A stretch of 64,000 nt of DNA from contig OV884060.1 of NCBI GenBank assembly GCA_930367215.1, forward strand, positions 181,919,253-181,983,252, read 5' to 3'. Of the stretch, positions 54,525 through 64,000 are shown piece by piece. The notes under the pieces are model-generated. The model worked only from the letters and a program-made list of their open reading frames with translations, was not told where the DNA came from and did not search any database. Each line of letters begins with the position of its first letter. Position 1 is the first letter of the stretch. This stretch comes from Pollenia angustigena (lineage: Eukaryota > Arthropoda > Insecta > Diptera > Polleniidae). The translations under genes and the position numbers were made by a program.

Positions 54525-54612
54525 CTGACTCGTATAATTGAGTCAGCCTATTTTTTTGATTACTTAATACTAAATAATGTCATACTTATTATATACGAGG
54601 GGACTCTCAACA
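54525..54612 (-). repeat. 5' LTR of the retroelement, part 2
   Basis: Continues the LTR after the Maverick (CTGACTCGTATAATTGAG through GACTCTCAACA). It is followed by the CTTG duplication (54613-54616) and then outer hAT sequence. Confidence 0.85.
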
Positions 54613-54616
54613 CTTG

Positions 54617-54800
54617 TAAAGATTTTAAGATTTCAAATGATAAAAAAGTAATAAAAGAAAGTTACACTCGTTTGACCAAAAAATTTATTTACGAGGTTAG
54701 AGCTAGGCTTTATAGTAATTTGGAAATTTTACGAAACCTTGCAGTTTTTAGTGTTGACAACATATTTAGTAATCGTAATAAAAACGTTGTATTTCAGTAA
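54617..54800 (+). pseudogene. Probable hAT transposase remnant
   Basis: An open frame with helical, charged character (TRLTKKFIYEVRARLYSNLE, then LRNLAVFSVDNIF) resumes directly after the retroelement. It is in phase with a short frame left of it (about 19440-19496), so the retroelement split one coding region. The spacing of Leu and Arg recalls hAT dimerisation-region sequence, but the assignment rests mainly on location inside a hAT element. Confidence 0.45.
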
Positions 54801-55514
54801 TATACTGTAGACACTGTTTCAAAAATAGAATATGGATTGGAAAATATTAGGAATTGTACAAAAACATGCAGTCAGAAACCGTTCAAAAAAACGCAAAGAC
54901 TTTAAATATGCGAAGTGTTAAATAAATTAAAAAAACTGACAGAAAATACTATTATAACGAGCATTGTGTAACCTGCCATTTTTCATGCGCTGTAGTTTTC
55001 CACGTGTTGTGCATTCTACCTCTAGTGCTATTGAAAAAAGGTTTGACTAAGTATCAGAAATCAAACATATGTACATGTTGTTTCTATTTTACACCTTATT
55101 TGCGTTCTTTATTCAGAAGCGTACATATGTTTAAATAATTGGACAATATCATGCGCCAATTGTTTTATTAAACTTTGCACGAGTTTAATTTAGATTTATT
55201 TAAACGATAAAATTTAGGTATGTTTATTGATATATATGCTGTCATTAAGTTTTATAAACAATGGAAGGTTATTGCAAATTTTCGGTAATTGCAACATTTT
55301 TTCGAGTTACGAAAATCGAGCTCGCACTGTATTACTTTAAAACTGTTTTATAGCCAATTTAAACTCCAAATGATTTGGATGTTATTATTTTTATTGAAGA
55401 TAATAATAATACATTTAAAAATGTTTATATACAAATGTAAATATATTTATTACTTAATCTTAAATGAAAATGGTCCCCATCAACGCCGTCGCCTTTTTTT
55501 TAAATTTGGAGGTA
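54801..55514. other. Right-hand hAT body, non-coding
   Basis: AT-rich and without a convincing coding frame. It belongs to the outer hAT by position between the retroelement and the Tc1 insertion. Confidence 0.4.
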
Positions 55515-57155
55515 CAGCTATGGACACATAAATGGCACAAACTCAAATTGAGCAAAAATTTAAGTATTTTCCAACTTAAAACTTTTAAAAGTGTAAGTTT
55601 TATGTCATCTGATTGTGTTGTAAGAGTTCTTGTCTCAACAACCCTCAAATGTTCCGCTATATTTTGCTATAAATTTACCGTTATTTTGTTTTGCATAAAG
55701 AATGCTGATTTTAAGTGGACATATAAATGGCACAATTAATTTAGTATAGGCAGTTCTCGCGTCGATTTTGTTTAAATCAGTTGCTGCTTTGCGTATTTAA
55801 AAAGTAAGTGTTAAGAGGGAAAAATTATTAAAAATGGGATCAGGCAAACATACTACAACTGAGGAAAGGCGGATCATATGGAAAATTTATGAAGATGGAA
55901 AGAAAGTAGCAGAAATTTCTGAAATTATGAAAATTTCTCGAAAAAAAGTGTATAATGCAATAAAATCATGTATTGAGAATCCCGATGTATTGATTACGGG
56001 CAAAAGCCGGAAGCCAAGGCCTCGAAAAACAGATGTGCGTACGGATGGAGCTATTGTCAGAATGGCAAAAATTGATCCATTCAAGTCATCAAGGCAGATA
56101 GCATCCGAAATTAATGAATTAATGGACCTGGAAATTTCTAGCAGGCTTGTTAGAAGAAGATTAAATGAAGCAAATTTATTTGGGCGCATTTCTAGAAAAA
56201 AGCCAATGCTTTCAAAAAAAAATATTTCAAAACGACTAGTCTTTGCCAGAACCCATAAAGAAAATCCCATTAATTTTTGGAAAAACGTGTTATGGAGTGA
56301 CGAAACCAAAATAAATAGGATAGGGCCAGATGGCAGAACCTATGTTCATCGTCCGAAAGGACAAGAATACAATCATCGGTTCACTCAGAGGACGGTTAAA
56401 CACGGAGGAGGTAGTATTATGGTATGGGGTGCATTTTCTTGGCATGGCATAGGTCCCCTTGTAAAAATAAATGGAAAAATGGACAAGTTTCAGTACCTAG
56501 ACATTTTAAAAAACCATATGGAGCCATATGCCTTTGATTCCATGCCGATTAAGTGGAAATTCATGCAAGACAATGACCCCAAACACTCCTCCAAGCTAGT
56601 AAAAGATTGGTTTTGTGCAGAAAAGATCGACGTTTTGGATTGGCCAGCCCAGAGCCCTGACTTAAATCCCATAGAGAACCTTTGGAACGAGGTCAAGGTT
56701 GAAATCGCAAAAAAAAATTATAAAAATATGGATGATCTGTGGTCGGCCGCACAGGAAGCTTGGTATGCCATACCGAAAACGAAATGCCAAAAACTCGTGG
56801 AAAGTATGGGTCGCAGGTGCGAAGCTGTCATAAGAAATAAAGGCTACAGCACTAAATATTAACGGTAAACTGTTTTTACATACCAAAATAAACCAACAAA
56901 TTCTTTACTCAAATTTTTTTTCTCTTATCTATAGATTGTGCTATTTATGTTTCCAGCTCATTTCAGTAGTATTTTTTCTTAATTACGATATTTTTATTTT
57001 TATAAATGAATTTCAATTTTAGTTTATATCAGTGTTTAAAATGCATAATAAACCTTAGGAATAATAAAAAAATTTTTATTTGTTAATAATTTTTAGGGTA
57101 TTGTAGCAGAAGAAAGAACTCTTGTTAAAATGTGCCATTTATATGTTCATAGCTG
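55515..57155 (+). mobile_element. Intact Tc1-family transposon, 1,641 bp, IR/DR type
   Basis: Outer ends CAGCTATGGACACATAAAT and the inverse of CAGCTATGAACATATAAAT, flanked by TA (55513-55514 and 57156-57157). A second copy of the GGACATATAAATGGCACA motif lies about 200 bp inward on the left (55716-55737) and a diverged one on the right (about 56936-56960). This is the inverted-repeat/direct-repeat layout that some Tc1 elements use for two transposase-binding sites per end. A complete transposase gene lies between. Confidence 0.9.
55834..56862 (+). CDS. Tc1-family transposase, full length
   Basis: 342 residues, uninterrupted, the usual size for the family. N-terminal paired-like helix-turn-helix (AEISEIMKISRKKVYNAIKS), a GRP-like basic linker (KPRPRKTD), a second helix region, then the catalytic domain with VLWSDETKIN (first D), FMQDNDPKHSS (second D) and DLNPIENLWNEVK (E), spaced as DD34E. 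A glycine-rich GGGSIMVWGAFS box is present. The enzyme cuts and pastes the element at TA sites. An open frame together with paired ends suggests recent or current competence. Confidence 0.95.
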   Translation: MGSGKHTTTEERRIIWKIYEDGKKVAEISEIMKISRKKVYNAIKSCIENPDVLITGKSRKPRPRKTDVRTDGAIVRMAKIDPFKSSRQIASEINELMDLEISSRLVRRRLNEANLFGRISRKKPMLSKKNISKRLVFARTHKENPINFWKNVLWSDETKINRIGPDGRTYVHRPKGQEYNHRFTQRTVKHGGGSIMVWGAFSWHGIGPLVKINGKMDKFQYLDILKNHMEPYAFDSMPIKWKFMQDNDPKHSSKLVKDWFCAEKIDVLDWPAQSPDLNPIENLWNEVKVEIAKKNYKNMDDLWSAAQEAWYAIPKTKCQKLVESMGRRCEAVIRNKGYSTKY

Positions 57156-57581
57156 TATATAATATTCGGCACGCGGAATGCAACATGTTTTGTGTTTAAT
57201 TAAATTGTAAAAATGGCTTAGTGCTTTTTTACGCTTTTTTTGCTCGAAATAGTGCATTTTAGTGCTTTTTTTTAAATTTTAAAGTGCTTTTTGCTCTCAA
57301 AAAGCTGGCATCACTACCCAGACAGACCTAATGAATGTTGTTTTTTTTATTGTTGATTTGTTGTAGACTTGAATGTTTTTAGTTGAGTTTGCTATAAAGT
57401 TGCCAACTTAAAATATCACGTTTGGCAAGTGAAAATTTTATAAAATTAAATAATTTTTTTAAACTAAAAGTGTTTTTAACTGTTGTGTCGAATAAAAGTG
57501 TCGATTTATTTTATGATGATGAAAAGAAAAACTCTTGTATAGATGCGCTTCGTACAAGAAGACAAATTCGTGAGCCAAGTA

Positions 57582-57726
57582 ACATAGCTTCTTCACCTGA
57601 CAATTTTTTGTCATACCAAACGTCAAACTTCATATTAAAAAAACGCTGACAAAAATTTTCGAGTTTTTTTTTATATAGACTTTGACGTTTGGTATGACAA
57701 AATATTGTCAGGTGAAGGCGCTATGT
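57582..57726. repeat. 145-bp foldback MITE
   Basis: The left arm has CTTCACCTGACAATTTTTTG and CATACCAAACGTCAAA; the right arm has their inverse (TTTGACGTTTGGTATG, ATTGTCAGGTGAAG). Outer ACATAGC / GCTATGT also pair. The arms are about 50 bp. Confidence 0.75.
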
Positions 57727-57796
57727 AAGAACTTCTTATACCTAAAGGCTAGATTACACTATTATACTTTGTATTAATACATGTCAAAAACTCAAG

Positions 57797-58217
57797 TAAA
57801 GGCCAGTTTACTTGAGTTTTTTGTAGAATCAAAATATTATGAAATTCTCTCCGTGCTTAAAAGAAAAAAATAAAAATCTTTTTTAAGTATAATTCATGTT
57901 TACACGGATGGTACAAGTAAAATCAAAAATAATAACAAAAAAGCAGATGGTTGCAGCTTTAAATTTTTACAAAAACAACATGAAAATTTCCTGAGTTAAT
58001 TTTAGTTGTTTTTGTAATTGTATAAAAATGCTACCACCTTCGATATACTCTGTTAAAATACACCTCTGGTGTGATGAGAATACATAAGTTTCTAAAATGG
58101 TTTAGAAAAAAACCATTTACGACCGCTTGTCAGATTTTGTATTCGTATTCTCTCTTACTCAATGCATTTTTCTTTTACATGATGTAATACAATGTATTAC
58201 CGTGTAAACTGGCCTTA
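57797..58217. repeat. About 420-bp MITE with TAAAGGCCAGTTTAC ends
   Basis: TAAAGGCCAGTTTAC at the left and GTAAACTGGCCTTA at the right are inverted. Further out, TACACTATTATACTTTG (about 57757) is loosely mirrored by CAAAGTGTGATAGTGTG (about 58224), hinting at an older element around it. Confidence 0.55.
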
Positions 58218-59090
58218 ATATGGCAAAGTGTGATAGTGTGAATGCAATGTGTCACGAAAATGACAAGTATTATGAAAAAAGTTTGACATGCCATACGACT
58301 TCATTGTTTTTAGAAAAATTTCTAAACTGTCTCTGCAAACAAATGGAAGATATCCCCTAAGGCAATAGTTTATCAATATCCCCAAATTGTCATCTAAAAG
58401 AAAATAATCAAAGTAAGTTTTTATTTTCTTCCTTTTATAATTTTCGAGAAAATTACGCAAAATAAACAGAATAAAAATTAAATAATAATGTACGTCATAA
58501 ATTAAAAAATAAAAATTAATCAAATAATAAAATCTAAGAAATTAGTTCTCAAAATAATCTGCAAATGGAAAATATTTAAATTCAATAAATCTGTTTCCTT
58601 TTCAATATAGTCAAGATATTTCTCAACCCTGGATGCTATTTTAAAGAAGTGGTAAGTTTTTTCTTAAAAAATATGGTGGAAACTAAATATTTATGTATAT
58701 ATGTATATTATTTTGTTTTAATTATTTTTTAATAATAAATAAAAAGATGTGCTTCTTTGTACGTAAATGACAATTTTTTAAAACGCAAAATCTTCTTTTT
58801 ATCATCCCAATGGTATTTTGGCGATATCTTCCTATTTTCTATTAAGTGGTTATCTGGCGATATTACTAGATAATCATCTAGAAGTATCGCTTTCGTATTG
58901 CTGAGAAGTATTGCCATTGGATCAGGGTTGCATTTTTTTCATGCGTGTGTGTTTATACTTTGTGTGATGGTGTGAACGCAAACTGTCATGTTACATTAGA
59001 TTTTTTTGACAGTCGCATCAAAACTCATTAGATTTCTATCTCACAAAGTATTATGGAATACGTAAGACTTGTGAGATAGTCTAGGCTTAA
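58218..59090. other. Non-coding stretch
   Basis: No convincing gene. Several strings around CTTTGTGTGATGGTGTGAACG (58959) resemble 58224-58245, so this may be the other part of a decayed element. Confidence 0.35.
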
Positions 59091-59099
59091 GTAACGAAA

Positions 59100-59640
59100 C
59101 TTTCTTGTGCCTCTTTTTTTTTTTTTTTTTTTTTACTGTTAGGACCAGCACTAATGCATTGCATTGTGTTGGAACTAGGAAAATAGGTTATGGGAAGGAG
59201 GATAGAGGGAGTAGTGTTTGTGAACATTCGATTTGAACTTAATCATGTTGTAAGTGAGAGGGAAGACTTCTGCAGGAAGGTTATTCCACATACGAACAGT
59301 CCGGGAAAAAAAACGAATTCTCTCTGTAATGCGTTGTACGATTCACCTGCCAATCGACAACATAAGGATGGGCTCTTGAGGAAAAACGTGTATTACGAAC
59401 AAATGTACGGGTTTCGGGAACCAGATCCCTGATTTCGTCGGAACACATCCCATTGTAGTAACGATAAAACAGGCAAATACAACCCACATTGCGACGGTGC
59501 TCAAGGGAGTCAATAGAATTGGTTACCCTACTGTCACCAATGAGAACCCTCGCCCTCTCCTGCACGCGGTCGAGAAGCTCCAAAATAGACTTTGAAGCAC
59601 CGGCCCACACATGAGAGTTGTATTCCATACTTCTGGTTAG
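59100..59640 (-). pseudogene. Non-LTR retrotransposon reverse-transcriptase C-terminus
   Basis: On the minus strand the frame contains MEYNSHVWAGASKSILELLD, then VQERARVLIGDS, SLEHRRNVGCICLFYRYYNG and a RTFVRNTRFSSRAHPYVVDW stretch. This is the conserved C-terminal tail of Jockey-like reverse transcriptases. The final segment (LPAEVFP, near 59270) continues after a frame change, and a poly-A/T tract lies at 59115-59135, consistent with a 5'-truncated insertion whose 3' tail points left. Confidence 0.8.
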
Positions 59641-59880
59641 GACAGCTGTTGGCAAATCTGCTGGTTGTATTATTGGTTTAACTGACTCAGTAAAATTGTT
59701 ACTTGATGGCGAAATATTTTCAACACCAAATACTTGGCCGGACTTGCAATACAAGAGCTGCGAAACAGTATCCTCAAGGCTATTAAATGGAACTTCTTGT
59801 GATAGGCCTTCCCCTTTCGCTTGAGTGTTTCTTATATTGTTGACAAGGTTTTTCTTTATACATGAATTGTAGTGTATCCA
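59640..59880 (-). pseudogene. Myb/SANT (zeste-like) DNA-binding exon fragment
   Basis: An acceptor-like TTCTTGGCACAG near 59885 precedes an open frame containing IHYNSCIKKNLVNNIRNTQA and then SLEDTVSQLLYCKSGQVFGV. The pattern is that of the Myb/SANT-like domain of zeste-type proteins, common in insect genes and in Harbinger-associated proteins. The frame runs into the reverse-transcriptase remnant without a stop, so the original 3' part is lost. Confidence 0.5.
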
Positions 59881-59899
59881 AACCTGTGCCAAGAATATT

Positions 59900-61740
59900 A
59901 AAATTAGATTAAGAAGATTATAGGTGTCTAAGAGAAGTTCTTGTCGTGGTCACAAACTATTTAACTCCAATGCAAACTCCTAACATAACTCCTTACATAA
60001 ATTTTTCGTCATACCAAATTTTGGTGTTTTCCGCGAGCAATTTCTAAGTTTCTCTCAATAAGCTGGACAAGACGCTCAAATTGAGCTTTCGTTTTTATTT
60101 TCAAACTAATAAAAGTTTTTAAAAATAGCTAAAAAGTGATTACAAAAATGTATAGGTACGATTTCCCCATTTTGGTTTCGATTTTCACCAAATTTAAGAA
60201 AAAATTAACTTTAACTGCCAATAACACAACTACTTTTTAGCAGTTTTGTCGACCAAACTTTTACAAAGTTGAAAACGGCAATACCACGGAATAAAACGAT
60301 ACTCAACTGAATAGCCAACTGCCTGTTGAGTTGAGAATGGCAATGTGAATTTACCAAAGACAACCAAACTGTTACAAAAGTGTAGAACCGCAATAGGGGC
60401 ATTAATTTAAAATCAATCATGTTTATAATAAAATTTACCAGAAATAATGAATCAAGAAATAATTATGCACTTATTTATAAAAAATAAAACAGGTTTTTAA
60501 AAGGATTACGAAACGGACTAGAATACTATTACGAACCCCATTGAGTCGGTGGACCCCTATTTGGGAATTCTTTTATTAATCCATGTTAAATATAACGAAT
60601 TTTTTATAATCACAATTTTTAAAGTAGCATACATTATGGCGATTTCTTTGCTTGGAATTTTATACAGATAAGAAATTCTGTGTTAACGAAAAGAATTTAA
60701 ACTTTTTAAAGCTTTCTTATAGCTATGGTGACCATCCGTTCTGTATTTTACAGAAAAGTTCTGTATTTTAGAACGTTGTTCAGTGAAAATTATTTTCAAA
60801 TCAAAAAGCTTTAATAGTTCTGTATTTAATTTAATGTTCTGTATTAAAAAAAATATACTTTTTGGAACAAAATGAAGGAATCGTGTTAAAAATCGTTTGA
60901 TCTGTTCCAGCGAAATCTGGTTTCATCCAAAATTGTAAGGAAAAATTAGGGACCACATGCTATTGCAATGGATAAAGTGTATGTTACGGGAGAACAACTG
61001 CGGTAATTATATACATAATAAAATTTTAAAAATTAAACAAAACACTTACTTATGTAGTTTTGCTTTTGGCATGTTTAACTCTTAAATCTACACAGTAACC
61101 AAAACTTTAAGGTTGCCTGAATTTTTGTTATTGGCAACCAGCTATGGGCAAATGCAAAATGAAAATGCAAAAAGAGCGAACGATGTGCACTGTTGCCAAT
61201 TTAGAGATTTTCCCGCTAAATCTAGCGTTTTTGAAGTGTCAATCGCGGGAAAAAATACGTTTTAGCGGTAAGCGGGAAATCTAGCGATTTTCAAACAACT
61301 CTCAGCGGCTCATTTTCGCTACAAAAACTTTTCTCAAATTTAAAATTTACATATTTCTTACTTTTTCTTTTTGTTTTTCTGGCTAAAAACTATTTGTTTA
61401 GGTTCACGGTTTTAATTACTATTATAGTTTTAGAGAACTGAAGATTGTATATGACATTTTTTTTTCGATTTTCAGTTAGTATTTTGTTAGGGCTATATGT
61501 AACAATTCACAACTTTAAGCTTGCTTAAAATTTTGAAACAAAAGGTAAGGTATTGATCTTAATTGTCTTGACAGAACCCAAGCACTGACTTTAATGTAAC
61601 TAATTTTATCTAATGCCTTAAAACGGCAAATAATTACCAAAAATAGCGTAAATGTTATAAATTTATTTGCTTTTACAAACACATAGAGAAAAAGCATGTT
61701 TAAATATGGTCACCTCAAATAAAACTATTTTTAAAGAAAA
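59900..61740. other. Non-coding stretch with decayed repeats
   Basis: No coding gene. TTCTGTATTTTACAG-like strings recur at 60740-60850, and CCCGCTAAATCTAGCG-like strings occur at 61210-61290 and again near the window end (63983). The latter may be subterminal repeats of a hAT-type element beginning at CACTGTTGCCAATTTAG (about 61188) and running out of the window. Confidence 0.35.
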
Positions 61741-61747
61741 TTGTAAC

Positions 61748-61977
61748 CAACATTTTTCATTTTTCGAATTTATTCTGTGAGCTAAATTTCAGTTATGTAT
61801 TTTATAAAGCTTTTTTTTTTTTTTTTTTTTTTTTTTTGTAATAGTTCTATTCTTTCAATTTTTCAGAAATGACTTTATACACTACCAGACTATTATAAAA
61901 AAAAAAAAAAAAAAGCTTTATAAAATACATAACTGAAATTTAGCTCATAGAATAAATTCGAAAAATGAAAAATGTTG
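61748..61977. repeat. 230-bp hairpin with about 65-bp arms
   Basis: Left arm from CAACATTTTTCATTTTTCG through TTATGTATTTTATAAAGC is mirrored almost exactly on the right; poly-T and poly-A tracts face each other inside. Confidence 0.8.
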
Positions 61978-61985
61978 AATATAAA

Positions 61986-62079
61986 AGCAAAAGTACAAAA
62001 ATAAAACAACAACCACACAGACAATAAGTTTTGCGTAAATAATTGTCTTTGTGGTTGTTGTTATATTTTTGCACTTTGC
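61986..62079. repeat. Short hairpin
   Basis: GCAAAAGTACAAAAATAAAA and AACAACCACACAGACAATA are mirrored by the right half over about 40 bp with a small loop near 62030. Confidence 0.7.
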
Positions 62080-62238
62080 CTTTTTTGCAAGGGTGCAACT
62101 TGTGACGTGAATACCCCCAATATAAAGTTACCTTCGGAAGGAAATAATTCCCAGTTTCTATTTGAGAAAATTGTAACCATATTATGGTTAATATAACCAT
62201 ATTATTGTCACCTACAACGATATTATGATTGAATTAGT

Positions 62239-62468
62239 CGTCCATCAAGAAGCCACAACCATATTATGGTTGCCTCTAAACATGTTATGGTTAAATATGA
62301 CAATAATTTGTTTTACAATAAACAATAGTATTTTCCTCTTTTCCAAGAGCAACATGCTATGGTTGAAATCATACCATACTATTATAAGCGGTAAAAATAT
62401 TTAAGTTATTATTAACCATAAAATGTTCAGAGGCAACCATAATATGGTTGTGGCTTCTTGATGGAGGA
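62239..62468. repeat. Foldback with AACCATAATATGGTT palindromes
   Basis: Arms of about 50 bp contain TCCATCAAGAAGCCACAACC and its inverse. Between and just before them the short palindrome AACCATAATATGGTT and variants recur at least six times (62160-62450). Confidence 0.7.
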
Positions 62469-62879
62469 CAATAATATTGTTAAATGAATCATGAATGAAA
62501 GTTTAAAATTTTCTTTGAAAATAGTTTTGTTGGAGGTTAACATATTAAAGCATGTTTTTTCTCTGGGTGTACTAAGTTTGTCATCCCGGGTGAAACTGTT
62601 TTAATATTTATCTAAGACCCCATAAGGTTTATTTATTCTGGGTCCTTGAGTAATTCTAAGTCGATTAAGCCATGTCCGTCTGTATATGCGTCTGTTGTCA
62701 CTTTCAAACGACTCAAATGGGAATATAAATATTAGCATCAAATTGTTTAGAATCCACCTAAGCAGTTTGGGATTGCAGTCCAGCACAATCGGTTCAGTAG
62801 GAAAAGTGCTATAAATTACAATGTGGAACAACCACCCTAAAAAGTTTATCATTTGGTACAAAAACTAACATAACTAGTG

Positions 62880-63830
62880 GCGAATGCACATATTGATATA
62901 AGATTATGCACAAATTCGTTATATATGACTAAAAATCATACTGTTTAATCGGTCCATAATTAACGATAAGCCGCATAAAAAGCCCACTCTCGGAAAAAAC
63001 CTTTAGTGTGCCTAAAAACGTAACAAATAATGCTATTGTAATATATTTGGTCCGCCACAGTTTAATATGGCTAGAAATCACGCTGTCAATTTTCGTGATT
63101 ATCAGTCCATATTTTACCATAGGCCCTATAAAAAACCTACTCTGTGAAAACAGTACGTCTAAAGCCCTAACAAATAATGCTTTTTTTAAATTTTGGTTTG
63201 TCATAGTTTTATATGAGTTCACTTAAAAAATTATTACAGTAACTGATTGTGGGTTATTAAATTCGTTTTCTGTTCTGTTAAATTCGAATAAAAATATAGT
63301 TATTTTTCGAATAATTTTATTTTTTTACATTTATGTTTGATATTCAAAAAACAAACTACCAAAAAATAATGTTTTATCGTATTTATTTTTTTATGTAGTT
63401 TGATTTTTGTCGTTTAAAATATAATGTTCTGTTCAAAAAATAAAAAATTTAAAAATGAATGTAAAAATCATTTGTTTTAAATGAAATGTAAATGATCCGT
63501 TTTTTAAGTGAATTTTAAGTTGTTTAAAATGAATTTTCGTTTAAATTTAACTACATAATATTTTGAGTGTAGCACTTACACTGTCAGCTATCCACATATA
63601 AAACATACTCTCGCAAAAAGCTTTAGAATGCGTAGAACCGTAAAGCGTTCAATCTGTCTTCTATTATAATAACATTTGGTCAGTCAAAGTTGTATAAGAC
63701 TATAAATTACTTCTTCAAATTTTGTGAAGATCGGCTCATAATTTACCATATGTCCCATATAAAGACCACTTCGGAAATATTCGTACTGTAGGTGGAGGGT
63801 ATCAAAGATTCGCACAGATGGATATATAAC
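62880..63830. repeat. Degenerate tandem repeat, about 160-180-bp unit
   Basis: Three or four diverged units share the order CCATAATTTACCATA-like, CCCATATAAA-like, CTCTCGGAAAA-like and AACAAATAATGCT-like strings (starts near 62950, 63110, 63590 and 63730). Small frames on both strands are by-products of the repeats. AT-rich unrelated DNA interrupts the array at 63230-63560. Confidence 0.5.
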
Positions 63831-64000
63831 TCTAACTTATTTTCCTTTAGGAATAAAATAACTAGGGAAGTTGGAAACCATAGTATGTAACGTAATTTGA
63901 GAAAATTTAAAAAAGCGGCCTATATCTTGATTTATATAAAACTTAAAAAATGTTTAGGTTTTAGCGGTATTTTTAAAAAAATTCCCGCTAAATTAAATAT

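Larger units (their letters stand above)
19497..54612 (-). mobile_element. Palindromic Ty3/gypsy-type LTR retroelement
   Basis: Two LTRs in direct orientation (19497-19775, and 37451-37639 plus 54525-54612) are flanked by the 4-bp duplication CTTG (19493-19496 and 54613-54616). On the minus strand each LTR runs TGTTGAGAGTC...CTACAACA. A polypurine tract abuts the left LTR and a tRNA-type primer-binding site abuts the right LTR, so the element is transcribed on the minus strand. The interior is not a normal gag-pol-env: two inverted arms (20045-25770 and 33044-37414) each hold env C-terminus and a Ulp1-like protease, and an integrase fragment lies between them. No gag, protease or reverse transcriptase was seen. 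It is interrupted by the Maverick (in the right LTR), Tc1-A and two MITE-class elements. Confidence 0.85.
19250..57316. mobile_element. Outer hAT element (interrupted host of the whole nest)
   Basis: Left end CAGTGATGCCA (19250) and right end TGGCATCACTA (to 57316) are inverted. They are flanked by a perfect 8-bp duplication CCCAGACA (19242-19249 and 57317-57324). Both subterminal regions carry several AGTGCTTTTT motifs (19264-19400 and 57220-57300), as expected for hAT subterminal repeats. The element's own DNA is only about 19250-19492, 54613-55514 and 57156-57316; the rest is later insertions. A fragment of coding frame either side of the retroelement (see 54617-54800) is probably its transposase. 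Confidence 0.85.

Noticed and set aside
1..64000. CRISPR array, bacterial operon, rRNA or tRNA genes
   Set aside because: The direct repeats found (58 bp and 82 bp) are contiguous without spacers, and I saw no tRNA cloverleaf or rRNA-like sequence. Composition and introns are eukaryotic.

Overview
The window is AT-rich animal DNA from what looks like a higher dipteran fly. The evidence is short introns (about 64-91 bp, and about 70-80 bp in the transporter gene), gypsy-type retroelement genes with an envelope gene, Tc1/mariner and hAT elements, and a large number of small inverted-repeat elements (MITEs). A calyptrate or blowfly-like genome is an inference only. Almost the whole window is accessory DNA. 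The only confident host gene is the 3' end of a major-facilitator (monocarboxylate-transporter-like) gene at 6830-7528.

Layout. 1-19249: host flank containing the transporter exons, MITE and foldback families, and broken mariner-type transposase fragments. 19250-57316: one nested block of transposons. The outer shell is a hAT element (8-bp duplication CCCAGACA). Inside it is a Ty3/gypsy LTR element in minus orientation (19497-54612; 4-bp duplication CTTG). That element is rearranged into a palindrome of about 4.4-kb arms, each carrying an env C-terminal region and a Ulp1-type cysteine protease, and it keeps one integrase fragment but no gag or reverse transcriptase. Its spacer holds Tc1-A, which contains Tc1-B, which contains a hAT-type MITE, which contains a CACT-ended MITE. 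Counting the outer hAT, this is six levels. 57317-64000: more MITEs, a non-LTR reverse-transcriptase remnant, a Myb/SANT-like exon, and degenerate tandem repeats.

The centrepiece is a Maverick/Polinton of 16,879 bp (37640-54518) inserted in the right LTR. It has 1,397-bp terminal inverted repeats of equal length and a 6-bp duplication AAAGTG. It carries the full morphogenesis and replication set: protein-primed DNA polymerase B, chromodomain integrase, packaging ATPase, adenain-type protease, major capsid protein, a penton-like minor capsid protein and a phospholipase-A2-domain virion protein. It also has several accessory genes, including a tail-anchored single-BIR (IAP-like) protein. Capsid, maturation and packaging genes imply a virus-like particle stage. 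The integrase, perfect duplications and near-identical ends imply recent insertion.

Three points stand out. (1) The Maverick protease has no AUG and is joined to the PLA2-domain ORF through a canonical -1 frameshift heptamer A AAA AAC just before the PLA2 stop codon, which suggests retrovirus-style frameshift expression. (2) The BIR gene, a tiny basic gene wedged between the minor and major capsid genes with one-base and four-base overlaps, and a 58-bp fivefold repeat are unusual cargo. (3) The polymerase gene has a clean 91-bp GT-AG intron and a separate one-base frameshift inside a conserved motif, so this copy is probably non-autonomous for replication unless that base is an assembly error.
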